A DNA stretch of 24,522 bases from NCBI GenBank assembly GCA_025936205.1, contig JAICTU010000071.1, positions 1-24,522 of the forward strand, read 5' to 3'. The notes under the pieces were generated by a model. It did not search any database, was not told the DNA's origin, and saw only the letters and a list, made by a program, of their open reading frames with translations. Shown one piece after another: positions 1-7,596 of this stretch. The position numbers were made by a program, and so were the translations under genes. The stretch comes from Polyangiaceae bacterium. Lineage in GTDB: Bacteria; Myxococcota; Polyangia; Polyangiales; Polyangiaceae. Numbering within the stretch: the first letter of the stretch is position 1; every line of letters begins with the position of its first letter.

Positions 1-986
1 ATCGCATTTCCCGAGTTCGACTCTGGACGCTGATCCCGGCGATGTTCGGGCCGGCGCTCGCTTGGACCTTCCTCGCGCGAGGATTGAGTATTCCGGCGAC
101 TGTGACAGGGGAGCTCCAGGTCGTGCTGCTGTGGGCCGGCGCCTCGGGATGGCTGCTGAAGGTGGCACCCCGTCCGTATTCCGTGCGGGCGAGCTTTGGG
201 CAGCCTCTCGATCTCGCCGGCTGGCGCGTTGTCGCGCTGGCGTTTCTCGGCAACGTCAGCGTCCGCGTCCTCTGGTGGATCCAGCGTGATTGCCGTGACC
301 TTCTGCAGGAGGCGAGCCTGAGGGGCGGCTATACGTTCCGGCTGCCGCACACTCATTGGGATGCTTTCGCCATTGTCAACGCCGCGCTACTTGCGCCGCT
401 GATCGAAGAACTGCTGTTTCGCGGCACCATTTTTCGCAACTGCCGAGGGCGCTACAGCCCCGCTATGGCGGCGCTGCTCTCCAGCATGCTGTTTGGCATG
501 ATCCACGCGGAAGGCGTGACCGTGTTCCTTTCGGGGTTGACGTATCTGCTGGCTTACACGCGCACCCGTTCGCTGTGGGCACCCATCGTTCTGCACTTCT
601 TGAACAACGCCGGGTGGGTGGTTCTGAGCAAGTACTACCTGGGAGATACACCCGAGCTCCGCTTGGAACGCCCCTGGCAGTTGGCAGGCCTTGCCTTGGT
701 GATCTGCGCGGGCGTTGGCGTGTGGTTGCAGTTCTTGCGCAGCCACTGGCACACGCTGGCTGATCCATTGCCTCCCGACGCAACCAGCACGCCGCTCGGG
801 CTCAGATTCGGAGCCGCTGAAGAGCCTGAAGCCCCTGTCGACCGTGCTGCCATCGACGGCGCAGAAGTCGGCACCCCACTCGCCGCAGCCGTCCCGCTCC
901 CGCTGGCACCTTGCCATCGCCCGCGAGGGCTGACCCACACGCGTCGGCAACAGCAACTGTCGGCAAACTGTCGGCAGACACGCTGA
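1..986 (+). CDS. CPBP-family intramembrane metalloprotease, 5' partial, C-terminus extended into foreign DNA
   Basis: Multi-spanning membrane protein of the CPBP (CAAX protease and bacteriocin-processing) family, which cleaves substrates within the membrane. Counting from the first ATG at 42, the EExxxR motif is E122-E123...R127 (EELLFRG), followed by H155 (IHAEG) and H185 with N188/N189 (LHFLNN). These are the expected catalytic and metal-site residues. The frame stays open from 42 back to base 3, so the true start may lie outside the window. Family homology fades after about residue 245 (near 775). The last 50 or so residues are Pro/Ala/Arg-rich and run through a direct-repeat copy (845-890) and an inverted-repeat arm (954-975), so the native C-terminus was probably replaced by an insertion or deletion. 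All visible catalytic residues remain, so it may be active. Substrate unknown. Confidence 0.85.
   Translation, partial: RISRVRLWTLIPAMFGPALAWTFLARGLSIPATVTGELQVVLLWAGASGWLLKVAPRPYSVRASFGQPLDLAGWRVVALAFLGNVSVRVLWWIQRDCRDLLQEASLRGGYTFRLPHTHWDAFAIVNAALLAPLIEELLFRGTIFRNCRGRYSPAMAALLSSMLFGMIHAEGVTVFLSGLTYLLAYTRTRSLWAPIVLHFLNNAGWVVLSKYYLGDTPELRLERPWQLAGLALVICAGVGVWLQFLRSHWHTLADPLPPDATSTPLGLRFGAAEEPEAPVDRAAIDGAEVGTPLAAAVPLPLAPCHRPRGLTHTRRQQQLSANCRQTR
845..890 (+). repeat. Left copy of imperfect 46-bp direct repeat
   Basis: This stretch matches 2804-2849 in the same orientation at 42 of 46 positions, with an identical 18-base core (GAAGTCGGCACCCCACTC). The two copies bracket the integrase, tRNA fragment, IS21 and IS66 remnants. 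It lies in the C-terminal coding part of the CPBP protease. Confidence 0.8.
954..975 (+). repeat. Left arm of perfect 22-bp inverted repeat (putative integrase arm site)
   Basis: The arm contains two tandem copies of the 10-mer ACTGTCGGCA spaced 11 bp apart (956-965 and 967-976). It is perfectly inverted relative to 1185-1206. The tRNA-Leu fragment lies near the centre between the arms, which resembles arm-type integrase or excisionase binding sites around an att core. The binding role is inference. Confidence 0.85.
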
Positions 987-1068
987 ACGAGCCTCAACGG
1001 ATTCATCTGCACCCGCGCAACCCTTCAGAATGCCTCCGTTCGGCCCTGCTCGCATCCAGAAGGCCCGA

Positions 1069-1121
1069 TTTAGGTTCCAGCGCCGCAAGGCGTGGGGGTT
1101 CAAGTCCCTCCTCGCGCACGA
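1069..1121 (+). other. 3' half of tRNA-Leu(TAG): att core / tRNA fragment
   Basis: The stretch reads as the anticodon loop TTTAGGT (anticodon TAG, 1071-1073) followed by a class II variable arm with GCGCC-GCAA-GGCG pairing (about 1080-1092). Next come the T-stem GGGGG/CCCTC around loop TTCAAGT (1099-1105), the acceptor 3' strand CTCGCGC (1111-1117), discriminator A and CGA in place of CCA. No matching D-arm or 5' acceptor strand (GCGCGAG) precedes it, so it is a fragment and not a functional tRNA. A 3' tRNA half starting at the anticodon loop beside a tyrosine recombinase is the usual signature of an att site. Confidence 0.8.
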
Positions 1122-1137
1122 GTTTGAAATCGTTGGG

Positions 1138-1655
1138 CTAGTGGAGGACCGCGTCGGAAGGCGCGGGCGCACCTTCTGGCTGGCGCCGACAGTTTGCCGA
1201 CAGTTGGTGCTCGGGGCTGGGCTCCGCGGGGCCCAGGGCTGCTAGCTCGAGGACGACTTCGTGAAGGGGAAGCAGCCAGCCCAGCTCGAGTTCCTGGGCG
1301 GTCTTCGCCTCCTGGCGGTACCGAGCGATCATCTGACGTCCGGTGCCCGGTCATCGTCCGGACCCAATCTTCGCTGCGACCTCTGGCCAGGGCCAAGGTG
1401 ATGAAGGTCGCCCGCAGGTCGTGTGCACCACCGGCGGAGCGCCTCGGCCGTCCCGGGGTCGAGTATCCAGTGCAAGGGCTCGCGATTCTTTGTTCTGTCG
1501 ATGACGGCGCGCCCGCTGCGGCCAGGCCCAACATCGAGCGTGAGGTCGGCCCACTTCAGCCGAACCACGTTTGAAACGCGCGGCCCTTCTCGATCCAGAC
1601 ACCCAGGAAGAGTCGCCGAACGACGGGCACCTTCGTATTCGCCATGATCGCGGCG
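1138..1655 (-). pseudogene. Tyrosine recombinase/integrase, C-terminal catalytic domain, frameshifted
   Basis: Minus-strand pieces in different frames add up to a phage-type integrase. About 1655-1570 encodes AIMANTKVPVVRRLFLG. 1568-1430 encodes VRLKWADLTLD and RTKNREPLHWILDPGTAEAL. About 1430-1330 encodes HDLRATFITLALARG and TGHRTSD. 1332-1138 encodes MIARYRQEAKTAQELELGW. The HxxR box, the GH box and the tyrosine (ARYR) are all present but spread over at least three frames, and no N-terminal core-binding domain is seen, so it is dead. The 3' end runs through the right inverted arm towards the tRNA-Leu fragment, the expected position of an integrase beside its attachment site. The junction with the IS21 remnant is near 1660. 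Confidence 0.8.
1185..1206 (-). repeat. Right arm of perfect 22-bp inverted repeat
   Basis: Exact reverse complement of 954-975, again with two tandem copies of the 10-mer core. It overlaps the 3' coding end of the integrase remnant, as occurs where an integrase gene runs into its own attP. Confidence 0.85.
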
Positions 1656-1665
1656 TCTTTGACAC

Positions 1666-2243
1666 GTGCGCGACCTCGTCCTGCTCCAACACCGGCTCGA
1701 GGACTACGATCGATTGGTGGCCACTTCCGCGGAGAGCAGCCGTGACCGATCTCATGGCACGCCTGCAGGCGCTCGGTGTCCTCGCGCCGGCGGCTGGGAC
1801 GATGTCGTGGCTCTCGTCACCACCAAACGCTGCAGCTTTAACCAGGCCGTCGAGCACGTCGTCGCCCTCGAAGAAAAGGAGCGCGCGCGCCGTGGGCTCG
1901 AGCGGCGACAGCGCCGTTCCAAGCTCGAGCGCTTCAAGCCCATCGCCGACTTCGATTGGAACTGGCCCGATCAAATTGACCGCCCTCTCGTCGAGGCGGC
2001 TCTCGCCCTCGACTTCCTGCCGCGCATCGCAATATCGTGCTCGTCGGTGCCCAGGGCCTCGGCAAGACGCTGATCGCCAAGAACATCGTGCAGCACGCCG
2101 TGCTCGCCGGGCACACCGCGCTCTTCATCACCGCCTCGGACCTCCTGCTCGACTTGGGTAAGCAGGAAAGCGCTCGCGCCCTCGAGCGCCGCATTCGCTA
2201 CTACGCGGGCATCACGCTGCTCCTGATCGACGAAGGCCATTGA
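1666..2243 (+). mobile_element. istB: IS21-family remnant: possible istA tail plus truncated, frameshifted istB
   Basis: istB begins at GTG 1742 (MTDLMARLQALGV) behind a GGAG ribosome site at about 1731. It shifts frame near 1797 into WDDVVALVTTKRCSFNQA through FKPIADFDWNWP, and again near 2021 into NIVLVGAQGLGKT (Walker A) and LLLIDE (Walker B start), where it breaks off at 2243. IstB is the AAA+ helper ATPase of IS21 transposition. Here roughly the C-terminal half is missing and two single-base shifts are present. The preceding stretch (1666-1740, QHRLEDYDRLVA) could be the end of the IstA transposase, which normally overlaps istB; that part is tentative. No IS21 terminal repeats were found. 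Confidence 0.75.
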
Positions 2244-2412
2244 GATTGCGGTCCCTGCCGCGGCCCAAACGCGAACCGTCCGCGGGGACCAACACGGAGG
2301 CGCGGGGCAGCCGTTTGCGCAGACGATTCGGCGCGCGGGCGGTTGGTGAAGGGTACGCGCTCCACGGACCCCATCTGTAACCCGGCATGAAGGTATGCGC
2401 GGGTGGTCAGGC

Positions 2413-2803
2413 TCACGCCGCCGGGACGGTGAACGTACAGAGCGGCGCATCGAGTTCCTCGCCGCGGAGCTTGGCGCGGGTGGCCATCCAGAACTTCGGC
2501 GCCAGCTCGAGCATGCGCTCCTTGGGCCAGTAGGGCAGCACGCGCAGCACTTCGTCGAGGTACTGCTCGGGGCTCGAGCAAATGCAGCCGGCAGGAGACA
2601 ATGATAGAGAAGATCGCCGCGGCGCTCTCGGCGTGCGTGTCGCTTCCGTAGAACATCAGTTCTTGCGCCGCACGACAATCTTTCGCAGGGAACGCTCGGA
2701 GCGCGTGTTGTCGAGCGGCAAGCGGCCGTCGTCGAGCACCCGGCGCAACTCCTTCTCCTGATTGAAGGAGTAGCCAAGGGCCTTGTTGGCGAGCCTGCCG
2801 ACC
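2413..2803 (-). mobile_element. IS66-family transposase, C-terminal fragment, frameshifted
   Basis: The minus strand from about 2803 encodes the end of the DDE transposase of IS66: KALGYSFNQEKELRRVL, DGRLPLDNTRSERSLRKI and VVRRKNWMFYGSDTHAESAA. After a frameshift around 2600-2640 it continues EQYLDEVLRVLPYWPKERML through TFTVPAA with its stop at 2413-2415. The invariant DNT/ERSLR block is intact, but everything N-terminal of it, including the catalytic Asp residues, is absent. Homology stops exactly where the right copy of the 46-bp direct repeat begins (2804). The 170 bases between it and the istB remnant (2244-2412) hold no gene and probably include the IS66 right end, but no terminal repeat could be assigned. 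Confidence 0.8.
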
Positions 2804-2849
2804 TGCTGGCATCGAAGGCGCGGAAGTCGGCACCCCACTCACCGCAGCC
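2804..2849 (+). repeat. Right copy of imperfect 46-bp direct repeat
   Basis: Second copy of the repeat at 845-890, same orientation, four mismatches. It starts at the upstream break of the IS66 transposase homology. Confidence 0.8.
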
Positions 2850-2941
2850 TCAGCGCACAGTCCAACCGAGAACGAGCGCCTAGCCTAGTAGCCGGAGGGC
2901 AGGTGGCTCCGGTTGAAAAACGCGCCTGCCGTTCGCCAACA

Positions 2942-3615
2942 CTAACCGCCCTGGCGGCGGAGCTGCACCAACCATCTACCGCCATCCGCCGGCTCCATCA
3001 GCCGTCGTAGCGCCCGGGCCCCCGAGCAAGCTCCTGCGTTGAGCCGCGCGGCCATGAGCTTGGCGTACTGCTGCGGCACATAGCCGATCTTCTTCGCCGC
3101 TCTCCGTCAGTATTGCCGTGGCGCAACTTTCGTAGGAGTTGTGCGGTTCGCGCTCGAGGAGGACGGCATCGCCTTCTTTGATGTGGCTGGCGCCTTGATA
3201 ATGCCTCATGCCCGCAACCCTGAGGACCAGCGGCTGTTCGAGCAAATCGTCATCGCGTCGATACTCCGCGAGTTCGATGCGATCCGTCATTTGCACGCCA
3301 CCGCTTCGCGCCAAGATCTCGAGCTGCGAATCGCCGGCGCGCACACCCCAAGACTCCAGAATTCGTTCAAAATCAGGGCGTCTCGGTGATGGGATACGCT
3401 GAGCGAACGTCGCGAACAAATGAGTGGAGCGATACGGGGAATCGAGCTCGCGGCGCACGGGGAACTCGGGAAGCAGTCGGAACCGCTTCTCGGTCGCTAG
3501 ATCGACCTCGTGCCCGTAGCCAAAGGCAAATCCCTGAGCATCCTGCCAGAGCTCTCCAATGACCAGCCGGCGCCCACCTTCCGGTTCGCCCCACAAAACG
3601 AACAGGCGCTCGACA
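2942..3615 (-). pseudogene. HIRAN-domain protein, single-base frameshift
   Basis: The minus strand encodes LFVLWGEPEGGRRLVIGELW near the N-terminus, then FRLLPEFP, RRPDFERILESWG and LEILARSGG. A HIRAN-type module follows (LRVAGMRHYQGASHIKEGD, then LEREPHNSYESCATAIL). After ESGE (near 3090) the frame breaks. Dropping one base restores IGYVPQQYAKLMAARLNAG and continues in frame to a TAG at 2942-2944, so one inserted base most likely disrupted a real gene. HIRAN domains bind DNA ends or single strands in known proteins; here the fused N-terminal part is the type found beside HipA-like kinases. No ATG fits the expected N-terminus. The gene would start just after the kinase stop at 3623. Confidence 0.65.
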
Positions 3616-3622
3616 GCGCGGC

Positions 3623-4250
3623 CTAAAGCAGGCTCTGTATCCAGCTCAGTCGAGCCTCCAGAAGCTCCAAGGCGAACCGCTTCGATGATCCTGAAGCCAT
3701 ACAGACGGGACCGTGGGGAGAAATCCCTGGAAGGTATCCATCGCTGAGCGGAAGTCGGCAACCCAGGAGGGGGCCTGCGACTTCCACTCGGGCCACGATG
3801 TCAGCTCTTCTACGACCCTTCGAAGTGGGACTCTTGCGTTTCCGTCTCCGAACCCGCTCCCGCATGGGTCCATGTATTTGCCCATCATTTTGGCATTCAC
3901 GGACGAGGACTGCTTGTTTCCCTCTTGGAGTTCCGCCCCCAAGCAGGAGGCCGGATCGAACATGGGTGCCAATCGGATACCGCCGGCTGTTGAAGTGATC
4001 ACGCCCAGTTCTCCTGGTGCCGGTCGGCATTGCCAATCCAACCATCAAACGCCAGGAGCCGCCCAAAGTCCGTCAGCAGGGAGGATGTACCGAACGCCTC
4101 GAGCGCGGCCCGCACTCTCGGCAAAGTTTGCATCCACTTCGACTCAGGATCGTACGCTTGGTCACGCTCATGCAGCAGGACCGAGCCGAGACTCAGCTCT
4201 TCACGACTGTGGTCGAGGAATAGGCGGACCCTCGACGAAATTGGTCCTTT
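3623..4250 (-). pseudogene. HipA-like kinase, 5'-truncated and frameshifted
   Basis: The minus strand encodes SSRVRLFLDHSREELSLGSV, then LLAFDGWIGNADRHQENW, the catalytic-loop signature of HipA-type Ser/Thr kinases (D and N of GNADRHQEN). A one-base loss at about 4003 moves the frame into VITSTAGGIRLAPMFDPASC (metal-binding D) and LRRVVEELTSWPEW. A second shift near 3690 gives SSKRFALELLEARLSWIQSL, ending with TAG at 3623-3625, directly before the HIRAN gene. The N-terminal nucleotide-binding half is missing beyond about 4250, where the upstream region of the serine hydrolase begins. HipA-type kinases are usually toxin-antitoxin kinases; no antitoxin gene is seen. Non-functional as read. Confidence 0.7.
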
Positions 4251-4290
4251 CAAGGGGAAAGATCGCAGCGCGGCGCCACTGATCAAATTT

Positions 4291-5505
4291 ATGCAGTCTC
4301 TCATTTCGTGCCTGTGTGTCGCATTGCTCTTCGGATGTGGAGAGCCGGGCAGCCCCAGCCTGGAGGAGAACCTCAGTCCACCCGCCGCCACGGATGATGG
4401 CTGGCCCGTCTCCGAGCTCGAGCTCGAGGGCGTCCAGGGTCAGCCAGTTCAGAACCTGGTTCGTGAACTCCAGCTCAGCCCCCAGAGGGTGGACAGCTTC
4501 CTGATCGTCCGTCACGGCAAGCTGGTTCTGGAGAGCTACTTCGGTGGCTGGCAGCGCGAGCGGTTGCATGAGCTGCGCTCCGTCTCGAAGAGCGTGAACT
4601 CGTTGCTCGTGGGTATCGCGATCGACCAGGGTGCCCTCGATGGCGTCGGTCATCTGATGGTCGATCTGTTTCCGCAGTACGCGGCTCTCGTCTCCGATGG
4701 CTCAAAGGGCGCGATTGGCGTCGAGCACCTCTTGACCATGAGCTCTGGCTTGCGCTGGGATCAGACCAGTTTTGATCACTCGGATGATCGCAACAATGAA
4801 GGTGCGCTGGAGCGCAGCGACAATTGGCTCGAGTATGTGCTGAGCCGAGAGATGCAGTACGCTCCCGGCGAGGTCTTTCTGTACAACAGCGGCTGTTCCG
4901 CTCTGCTGGCGGGTATCGTCAAGCAGGCAACCGGGGAGCACTCCAACATCGTTGCTGAACGTTCGCTCTTCGGTCCGCTCGGCATCGAGCGCTACTACTG
5001 GCAGCGGCAATCGGACGGTCTTTGCAACGCCTGGGCGGGGCTATCCCTCCGCCCTCGCGATATGGCGAAGATCGGCCAGCTGATGCTCGATCACGGGCGC
5101 TGGCAAGGTCAGCAAGTCGTGTCGGAGGAGTGGGTGGAGCGCTCGACGACGGCGCTGCAGTCCTCCGGCGCCAATGGCTACGGCTACCAGTGGTGGACGA
5201 CAGACATGGCCGCAGGGAGCACGGCCGCAGGGAGCACGGCCGCAGGGAGCACGGCCGCAGGGAGCACGGCCGCAGGGAGCACGGCCGCAGGGAGCACGGC
5301 CGCAGGGAGCACGGCCGGGACCGGAAGAGTTGCAGAAGCCAAAATGCTCCGTGTCCATTCGGCCCGCGGCAACGGTGGGCAATACATCTTCATCGTGCCT
5401 GAGCTGGACGCGGTGGTGGTTTTCACGGGGAGCAACTACGCGCCGTTGGACTCGGGCGGTCCCTTTGGTTTCATGACGAATGTCGTGCTGCCTGCCATGA
5501 TGTGA
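4291..5505 (+). CDS. Serine hydrolase lipoprotein (beta-lactamase class C / esterase-like) with 15-bp repeat insert
   Basis: 404-residue protein of the beta-lactamase-related serine hydrolase family. The start at ATG 4291 gives a lipoprotein signal (LLFGC, C16), and the open frame further upstream overlaps the HipA remnant. The SxxK motif is S97-V-S-K100 (catalytic Ser and general-base Lys). A YNSG motif at Y198 matches the second conserved block, and GNGGQY near the end matches the HxG-like third block. Between YQWWTTDM and MLRVHSARG, where relatives usually have a short loop, there are seven perfect AAGST repeats. The protein is probably anchored in the periplasm or outer membrane; candidate roles are esterase, peptidase or penicillin-binding-like hydrolase. 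Substrate cannot be told from sequence. About 235 bases without a supported gene follow. Confidence 0.88.
   Translation: MQSLISCLCVALLFGCGEPGSPSLEENLSPPAATDDGWPVSELELEGVQGQPVQNLVRELQLSPQRVDSFLIVRHGKLVLESYFGGWQRERLHELRSVSKSVNSLLVGIAIDQGALDGVGHLMVDLFPQYAALVSDGSKGAIGVEHLLTMSSGLRWDQTSFDHSDDRNNEGALERSDNWLEYVLSREMQYAPGEVFLYNSGCSALLAGIVKQATGEHSNIVAERSLFGPLGIERYYWQRQSDGLCNAWAGLSLRPRDMAKIGQLMLDHGRWQGQQVVSEEWVERSTTALQSSGANGYGYQWWTTDMAAGSTAAGSTAAGSTAAGSTAAGSTAAGSTAAGSTAGTGRVAEAKMLRVHSARGNGGQYIFIVPELDAVVVFTGSNYAPLDSGGPFGFMTNVVLPAMM
5209..5313 (+). repeat. Seven perfect 15-bp tandem repeats inside a CDS
   Basis: The unit GCCGCAGGGAGCACG is repeated seven times without a mismatch and encodes AAGST each time. 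As the period is a multiple of three, gain or loss of units keeps the frame. All three plus-strand frames are open across it. Confidence 0.98.
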
Positions 5506-5740
5506 CGGTGGCGGCCACATTGGGGGTGACTGGGAAATTGAAGATCTCCTGCCAGGTACCGCGCTCGCCCGGCATGTTCACTCCGTATGTATCTGCTGGA
5601 GAACGTCGCGTGCGCGTCGGCGAACTCATCGGGCGAGGCAGGGTCGAGGTAGTGTATGAACACGGCCAGGTGATCCGGGCGGAGACGAAGCTGGTGTCAG
5701 GCCTGAGTCCAACACGAGTCGTTACACAAACAGCACGGCC

Positions 5741-6505
5741 ATGGCGCAAGACGACAAGATTCGGATTGACCGACTGAGTAAGGCCTATGGGGCGTTCCAG
5801 GCTCTGGAGGGGCTTCAGTTCGAAGTCGAACGAGGTGAGGTGTTCGGGCTGCTGGGCCCCAACGGTGCGGGCAAGACGACGCTCATCCGTCTGCTGATGG
5901 GTCTGTTGGTGCCCAGCTCGGGGTCCGCGAGCATCCTGGGCATGGATTGTTTTGCCGATCGCGTGGAGCTGAAGCGCCAGATCGGGTACTTGCCAGATAC
6001 ACCCTTCTTCTACGACCACCTGACGGGCTGGGAGCTGCTTCGGTTCATTGCCGAGGTGCACGGGCTAGAGCCGGCAGAAAGCGTGCAGCGCGGCGAGCGC
6101 CTCCTGGGTGAGCTGCAGCTGGCCGACGCGGGCGACGACTTCGTGACCAGCTACTCGCTCGGGATGAAGAAGAAGATGGCGCTGGCGCTGGCATTGATGC
6201 ACGAGCCGAGAGTCCTGATCCTGGACGAGCCCACCACGGGCCTCGATCCGCAGTCGAGTCGGCACATTCGAGAGTTCATTCGCAGTTACGCTGACGCCGG
6301 TCGTACTGTCTTGCTCAGCACGCACTGGCTCGAGATGGCGGAGTCCGTGTGCGACCGCGTTGGCATCATCGCTCGCGGGCGGCTCGTCGCAAGTGGGGCT
6401 CCCGCGGAGGTCTGCGCTCGAGCCGGTGCGTCTGGCGCCGGTCCGGCGAGCCTCGAGCAGGCCTTCCTGCAGCTCACTGCCGAGCAAGCGGATCAGGCGC
6501 AGTGA
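5741..6505 (+). CDS. ABC transporter ATP-binding protein
   Basis: 254-residue nucleotide-binding subunit of an ABC-2/CcmA-like exporter. Walker A GPNGAGKT is at 39-46, a diverged signature YSLGMKKK at 138-145 (LSGGQ equivalent), Walker B VLILDEP at 158-164 followed by the D-loop, and the switch histidine in LLSTHWLEMAE. It is the length of a single NBD with a short C-terminal tail. Its TGA overlaps the GTG start of the next gene (GTGA, 6502-6505), so the two are translationally coupled and form one transporter. The start ATG 5741 has only a weak ribosome site; no other start keeps the conserved N-terminus (IRIDRLSKAYG). Substrate unknown. Confidence 0.92.
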   Translation: MAQDDKIRIDRLSKAYGAFQALEGLQFEVERGEVFGLLGPNGAGKTTLIRLLMGLLVPSSGSASILGMDCFADRVELKRQIGYLPDTPFFYDHLTGWELLRFIAEVHGLEPAESVQRGERLLGELQLADAGDDFVTSYSLGMKKKMALALALMHEPRVLILDEPTTGLDPQSSRHIREFIRSYADAGRTVLLSTHWLEMAESVCDRVGIIARGRLVASGAPAEVCARAGASGAGPASLEQAFLQLTAEQADQAQ

Positions 6506-7596
6506 CGTCGCTCGTCTCCAGCGAGCCGGCGCGTGCAACTCAGGGCTCGCGGTCTGCCTCGTTGTCGTTGGCTCGCGCTTTCTGGCTGCTGGCTCGCCTC
6601 CGCTTCACACGCTGGGAGAACCGGATGCGGCTGGGTTTGGGGCGGGCTCGAGCGTCAGCGATGGGCCCCCGGCGCCGCGCCTCCACCACCCGCTCTGCGT
6701 CAGTTGCACTGGTGTTCTGGCTCGCCGTGATGGTGCTGCTGTTCTGTGTGAATTCGTTCCGGACCTTCGAGGAGTTTGCCCGCGCCCACGGCGCCGAGCG
6801 CCTGCAAGGTCGCGCCATTTTTCTCTCCAGCCTGACCGTCGCGAGCCTGCTGCTGCTGGCGCTCCCGGGAACTCGCGCCCTCGATCGGCAACAGGGCGAC
6901 GACATCGAGTGGCTGGCGACGCTGCCCGCCCCGGCCTGGGTGCTGCACGCCGCCAAGCTCGCGGAGGCAGCGTTGTTGAATCCAGTGGGTTGGATGCTGC
7001 TCGTTCCATTCTTCACCGGCCTGGGCCTGCACTGTGGTCTCGGGCTGCTGGCGCCGCTGGTCACGCTCGGCGTCTGCCTTCCCATCCTGTTGTGCTGCGC
7101 GCTGCTGGGGAGCGTGGTCGACTTCGCCCAGATCGCGCTGTCGCAGTCACGAACATTTCGCGTCGTGCGTGTTCTCGGACCCCTGCTCGGTGTGTCCGTG
7201 TTCGTCGCGTCGCTGGCGGCGTCGGCGCTGCAGGGCCAGAACCTGGACGTCTGGAGCTGGTTGGACGCCTTCCCCGAGCCGAGCTGGCTTCCCTTCTCCG
7301 AGCCGGCGCGGGCGATGCTCGCCTGGAAACGGGCGCCGCTCGGCGCGCTCGCCCAGCTGGGGCTGTTCAGCGCGGAAATGGCAGTCTTGCTGAGCCTCGG
7401 CGCGTTTGCGCTGCACAAGCTGTACCGGACGGATCTCGTGCTGGGCCGCTCCGCCCGCGCTGGTCTGCGCGCTGCCATGCCGGCGCGACCTGTCGCCGCC
7501 CGGCGCCATTCCTTCGCTGGCCCGCTCTGCTGCTGTACCGGGGAATGCTCTACCGTTCGTTGCGCTCGAGCTACGGCAGCGCGGTCAGCCTACTGA
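6502..7596 (+). CDS. ABC transporter permease, probably C-terminally truncated
   Basis: 364-residue membrane protein starting at GTG 6502, overlapping the ATPase stop by four bases. An N-terminal Arg-rich cytosolic stretch (1-67) is followed by about six hydrophobic segments: 68-86, 105-123, 158-179, 180-207, 222-243 and 287-306. From about residue 340 (near 7525) the frame turns into Arg/Cys-rich nonsense and stops at 7596. In the next frame a CPBP protease tail begins at the same place. ABC exporters of this kind often carry a second membrane half or a fused CPBP domain, so the likeliest history is an internal deletion that removed the rest of the permease and the front of a CPBP domain. 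Activity is doubtful. Confidence 0.7.
   Translation: MTSLVSSEPARATQGSRSASLSLARAFWLLARLRFTRWENRMRLGLGRARASAMGPRRRASTTRSASVALVFWLAVMVLLFCVNSFRTFEEFARAHGAERLQGRAIFLSSLTVASLLLLALPGTRALDRQQGDDIEWLATLPAPAWVLHAAKLAEAALLNPVGWMLLVPFFTGLGLHCGLGLLAPLVTLGVCLPILLCCALLGSVVDFAQIALSQSRTFRVVRVLGPLLGVSVFVASLAASALQGQNLDVWSWLDAFPEPSWLPFSEPARAMLAWKRAPLGALAQLGLFSAEMAVLLSLGAFALHKLYRTDLVLGRSARAGLRAAMPARPVAARRHSFAGPLCCCTGECSTVRCARATAARSAY

Noticed and set aside
387..1172. Minus-strand frame containing RRDLNPHALRRWNLNR
   Set aside because: This is the well-known false protein made by reading a tRNA 3' end backwards; it supports the tRNA-Leu fragment, not a gene.
3739..3767. Possible third copy of the 46-bp direct repeat (shared GCGGAAGTCGGCA)
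   Set aside because: Only a 13-base core matches, a gap is needed, and the stretch is coding in the HipA-like remnant; chance similarity is likely.
5209..5313. CRISPR-like array
   Set aside because: The units are contiguous 15-mers without spacers.
5022..5402. Alternative frames with REHGR or ARPQG repeats across the minisatellite
   Set aside because: They are open only because the 15-bp unit has no stop in any frame; the serine-hydrolase frame has all family motifs.
5502..5777. Small plus-strand frame between the hydrolase and the ABC ATPase
   Set aside because: It overlaps the hydrolase stop and the ATPase start in another frame, has no ribosome site and no recognisable domain; a minus-strand frame here (to 5663) is no better.
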